A stretch of 62,500 bases of DNA from Leishmania martiniquensis (lineage: Eukaryota > Euglenozoa > Kinetoplastea > Trypanosomatida > Trypanosomatidae): contig NC_090171.1 in the NCBI RefSeq assembly GCF_017916325.1, positions 1,410,001 to 1,472,500 on the forward strand. Reading direction: 5' to 3'. This document shows positions 61,696-62,500 of the stretch, piece after piece. The first letter of the stretch is position 1. Each line of letters starts with the position of its first letter. Both the position numbers and the translations under genes were made by a program. The notes below the pieces were generated by a model. It saw only the letters and a list, made by a program, of their open reading frames with translations. It made no database searches and was not told where the DNA came from.

Positions 61696-62274
61696 ATGCG
61701 CCATACTCCGGAGGCCCCGAAAGAGGCCGCTCTCGTCATTGAGGGCACAAATGGTCCCCTGTTCCGCGTAGCCGAGTCCGCTGCCGCGGTCGCGTACTTG
61801 TCGGCTCACTACCCCCAGTGTAAGAAGCGCGGCGTCGGCTGGCAGCTGAGTGTCGAAGAGGTCAGCTTGCTCCAATCGCAGCTGCGGCGGAGCGATGGCG
61901 TACGCTTTGCGTCCGCAGACGCGGAAGAGCAGTTTGAGGTACTCCGTACGAGGCACGCGCGGGACTGTGCTGTGTACGCCACACTCACCACGGGTCACGG
62001 TTACAAGCTCCGCCACGGAAGCCAGTTTGGCGCCAACTACATCGGCTACCAGGACGTCGGAACGCACGGCGAGTGCTTACTGTTCACAGGGCCGCTTGCT
62101 GAACTTGAGCAGGTGCGAGCCGTGCGCATTGCCCGAAGTGTGGGGAAGCGAGCGATGCTGGTGCTTGCTCACGAAGGTGGCAACGACTGCCCATTCACCG
62201 TAACCGTGACGGACCTCATGGCTGATTCTCTCGCACACCTCCAGCGCCCTCGTAAGTCACGCCGAAAAGAGTAA
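61696..62274 (+). CDS. tRNA-splicing endonuclease catalytic subunit (Sen34/Sen2 family)
   Basis: 192 aa from the ATG at 61696. The C-terminal half is a tRNA intron endonuclease catalytic domain: VYATLTTGHGYKLRHGSQFG, then NYIGYQDVGTH and RIARSVGKRAML. The catalytic triad is readable as Tyr118, His124 and Lys151, in the same order and similar spacing as in archaeal EndA and human TSEN34. It cuts pre-tRNA at the intron boundaries, giving 2',3'-cyclic phosphate and 5'-OH ends. In trypanosomatids the only intron-bearing tRNA known is tRNA-Tyr. The protein is short, near archaeal size. The first ~80 residues form a small N-terminal domain. Whether it is the Sen34 or the Sen2 type is uncertain. It ends in a basic RPRKSRRKE tail. 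Confidence 0.85.
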   Translation: MRHTPEAPKEAALVIEGTNGPLFRVAESAAAVAYLSAHYPQCKKRGVGWQLSVEEVSLLQSQLRRSDGVRFASADAEEQFEVLRTRHARDCAVYATLTTGHGYKLRHGSQFGANYIGYQDVGTHGECLLFTGPLAELEQVRAVRIARSVGKRAMLVLAHEGGNDCPFTVTVTDLMADSLAHLQRPRKSRRKE

Positions 62275-62500
62275 AGTCAGCGTGGAAAGACTCTGCTACA
62301 CGCGGGAGTGCTTGCTGGTGCAGGCGCGCCGATGCCAGGGGCACACCTTCGCTCCACCACTCCCTCCTCAGCGATACATTGTGTGTGTGTCTGTGTGCCT
62401 TTGCACATCTGTTTGGCGGTTGATGTGCACGACTTTCCAACTTGCCAACCCCGGCACTTCTGTTCTTCGTCTGGTGTTCATCTGGTGTGCCTCTGCTTAT
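62275..62500. other. 3' flank of the endonuclease gene
   Basis: GT-rich patch at 62380-62396 and pyrimidine-rich sequence to the window end; probably 3' UTR and intergenic. No gene start seen. Confidence 0.6.

Noticed and set aside
1..62500. CRISPR arrays, bacterial operons, riboswitches or insertion sequences
   Set aside because: The gene layout and sequence are eukaryotic kinetoplastid; no spaced direct repeats, transposase or bacterial signals were seen.

Overview
The window looks like nuclear DNA of a kinetoplastid of the subfamily Leishmaniinae (Leishmania or a close relative such as Porcisia or Endotrypanum). The evidence is intron-less genes packed in two long unidirectional arrays, long pyrimidine-rich intergenic stretches of the kind used for trans-splicing and polyadenylation, GC-rich codon use over most of the window, and proteins of recognisable trypanosomatid type. 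The cysteine synthase is clearly Leishmania-like. The species is inference; nothing here names it.

Layout. From 1 to 37908 every credible gene lies on the minus strand. From 38805 to the right end every credible gene lies on the plus strand. The ~0.9 kb between them (37909-38804) is a divergent strand-switch region, which in these organisms is where RNA polymerase II normally starts both polycistronic transcripts. The base bias of the spacers flips there: to the left the plus strand is purine-rich (pyrimidine-rich on the transcribed sense), to the right it is pyrimidine-rich.

Left array, read outward from the strand switch: a NUDT5-like Nudix hydrolase, a tectonic-like secreted or membrane protein (ciliary transition-zone family), then a four-gene cassette (a basic 197-aa protein, a WD40 protein, a J-like protein without HPD, an EGF-like single-pass membrane protein). 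The cassette is enclosed by two 497-bp inverted copies of one element that differ at only two positions. Further left are an EF-hand protein, an F-box-like protein with a C-terminal membrane segment, a 473-aa Cys/His-containing unknown, cysteine synthase, a UPF0652/DUF2009 protein, the signal recognition particle receptor alpha subunit, a small unknown, an NDUFAF6-like squalene/phytoene-synthase-fold protein, a 1158-aa low-complexity protein and the start of another unknown gene cut by the window edge.

Right array: a putative mitochondrial protein, a calmodulin-like protein, a broken protein-kinase gene (several frameshifts and stops), a large Nup155/170-type nucleoporin, a 194-aa unknown, then 6.3 kb without any credible gene, then CLP1 (mRNA 3'-end processing), a long NDUFAF3-domain protein and a compact tRNA-splicing endonuclease catalytic subunit with its Tyr-His-Lys triad.

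The genes do not form one pathway, as is usual for kinetoplastid arrays. Loose themes are RNA processing (CLP1, tRNA endonuclease), mitochondrial assembly (NDUFAF6-like, NDUFAF3-like) and flagellum/membrane (tectonic, calmodulin-like). The most noteworthy structures are the near-identical inverted repeat pair around the cassette, the AT-richer block from about 28 to 44 kb around the strand switch, the decayed kinase, and a perfect 28-bp palindrome in the large gene-free region.
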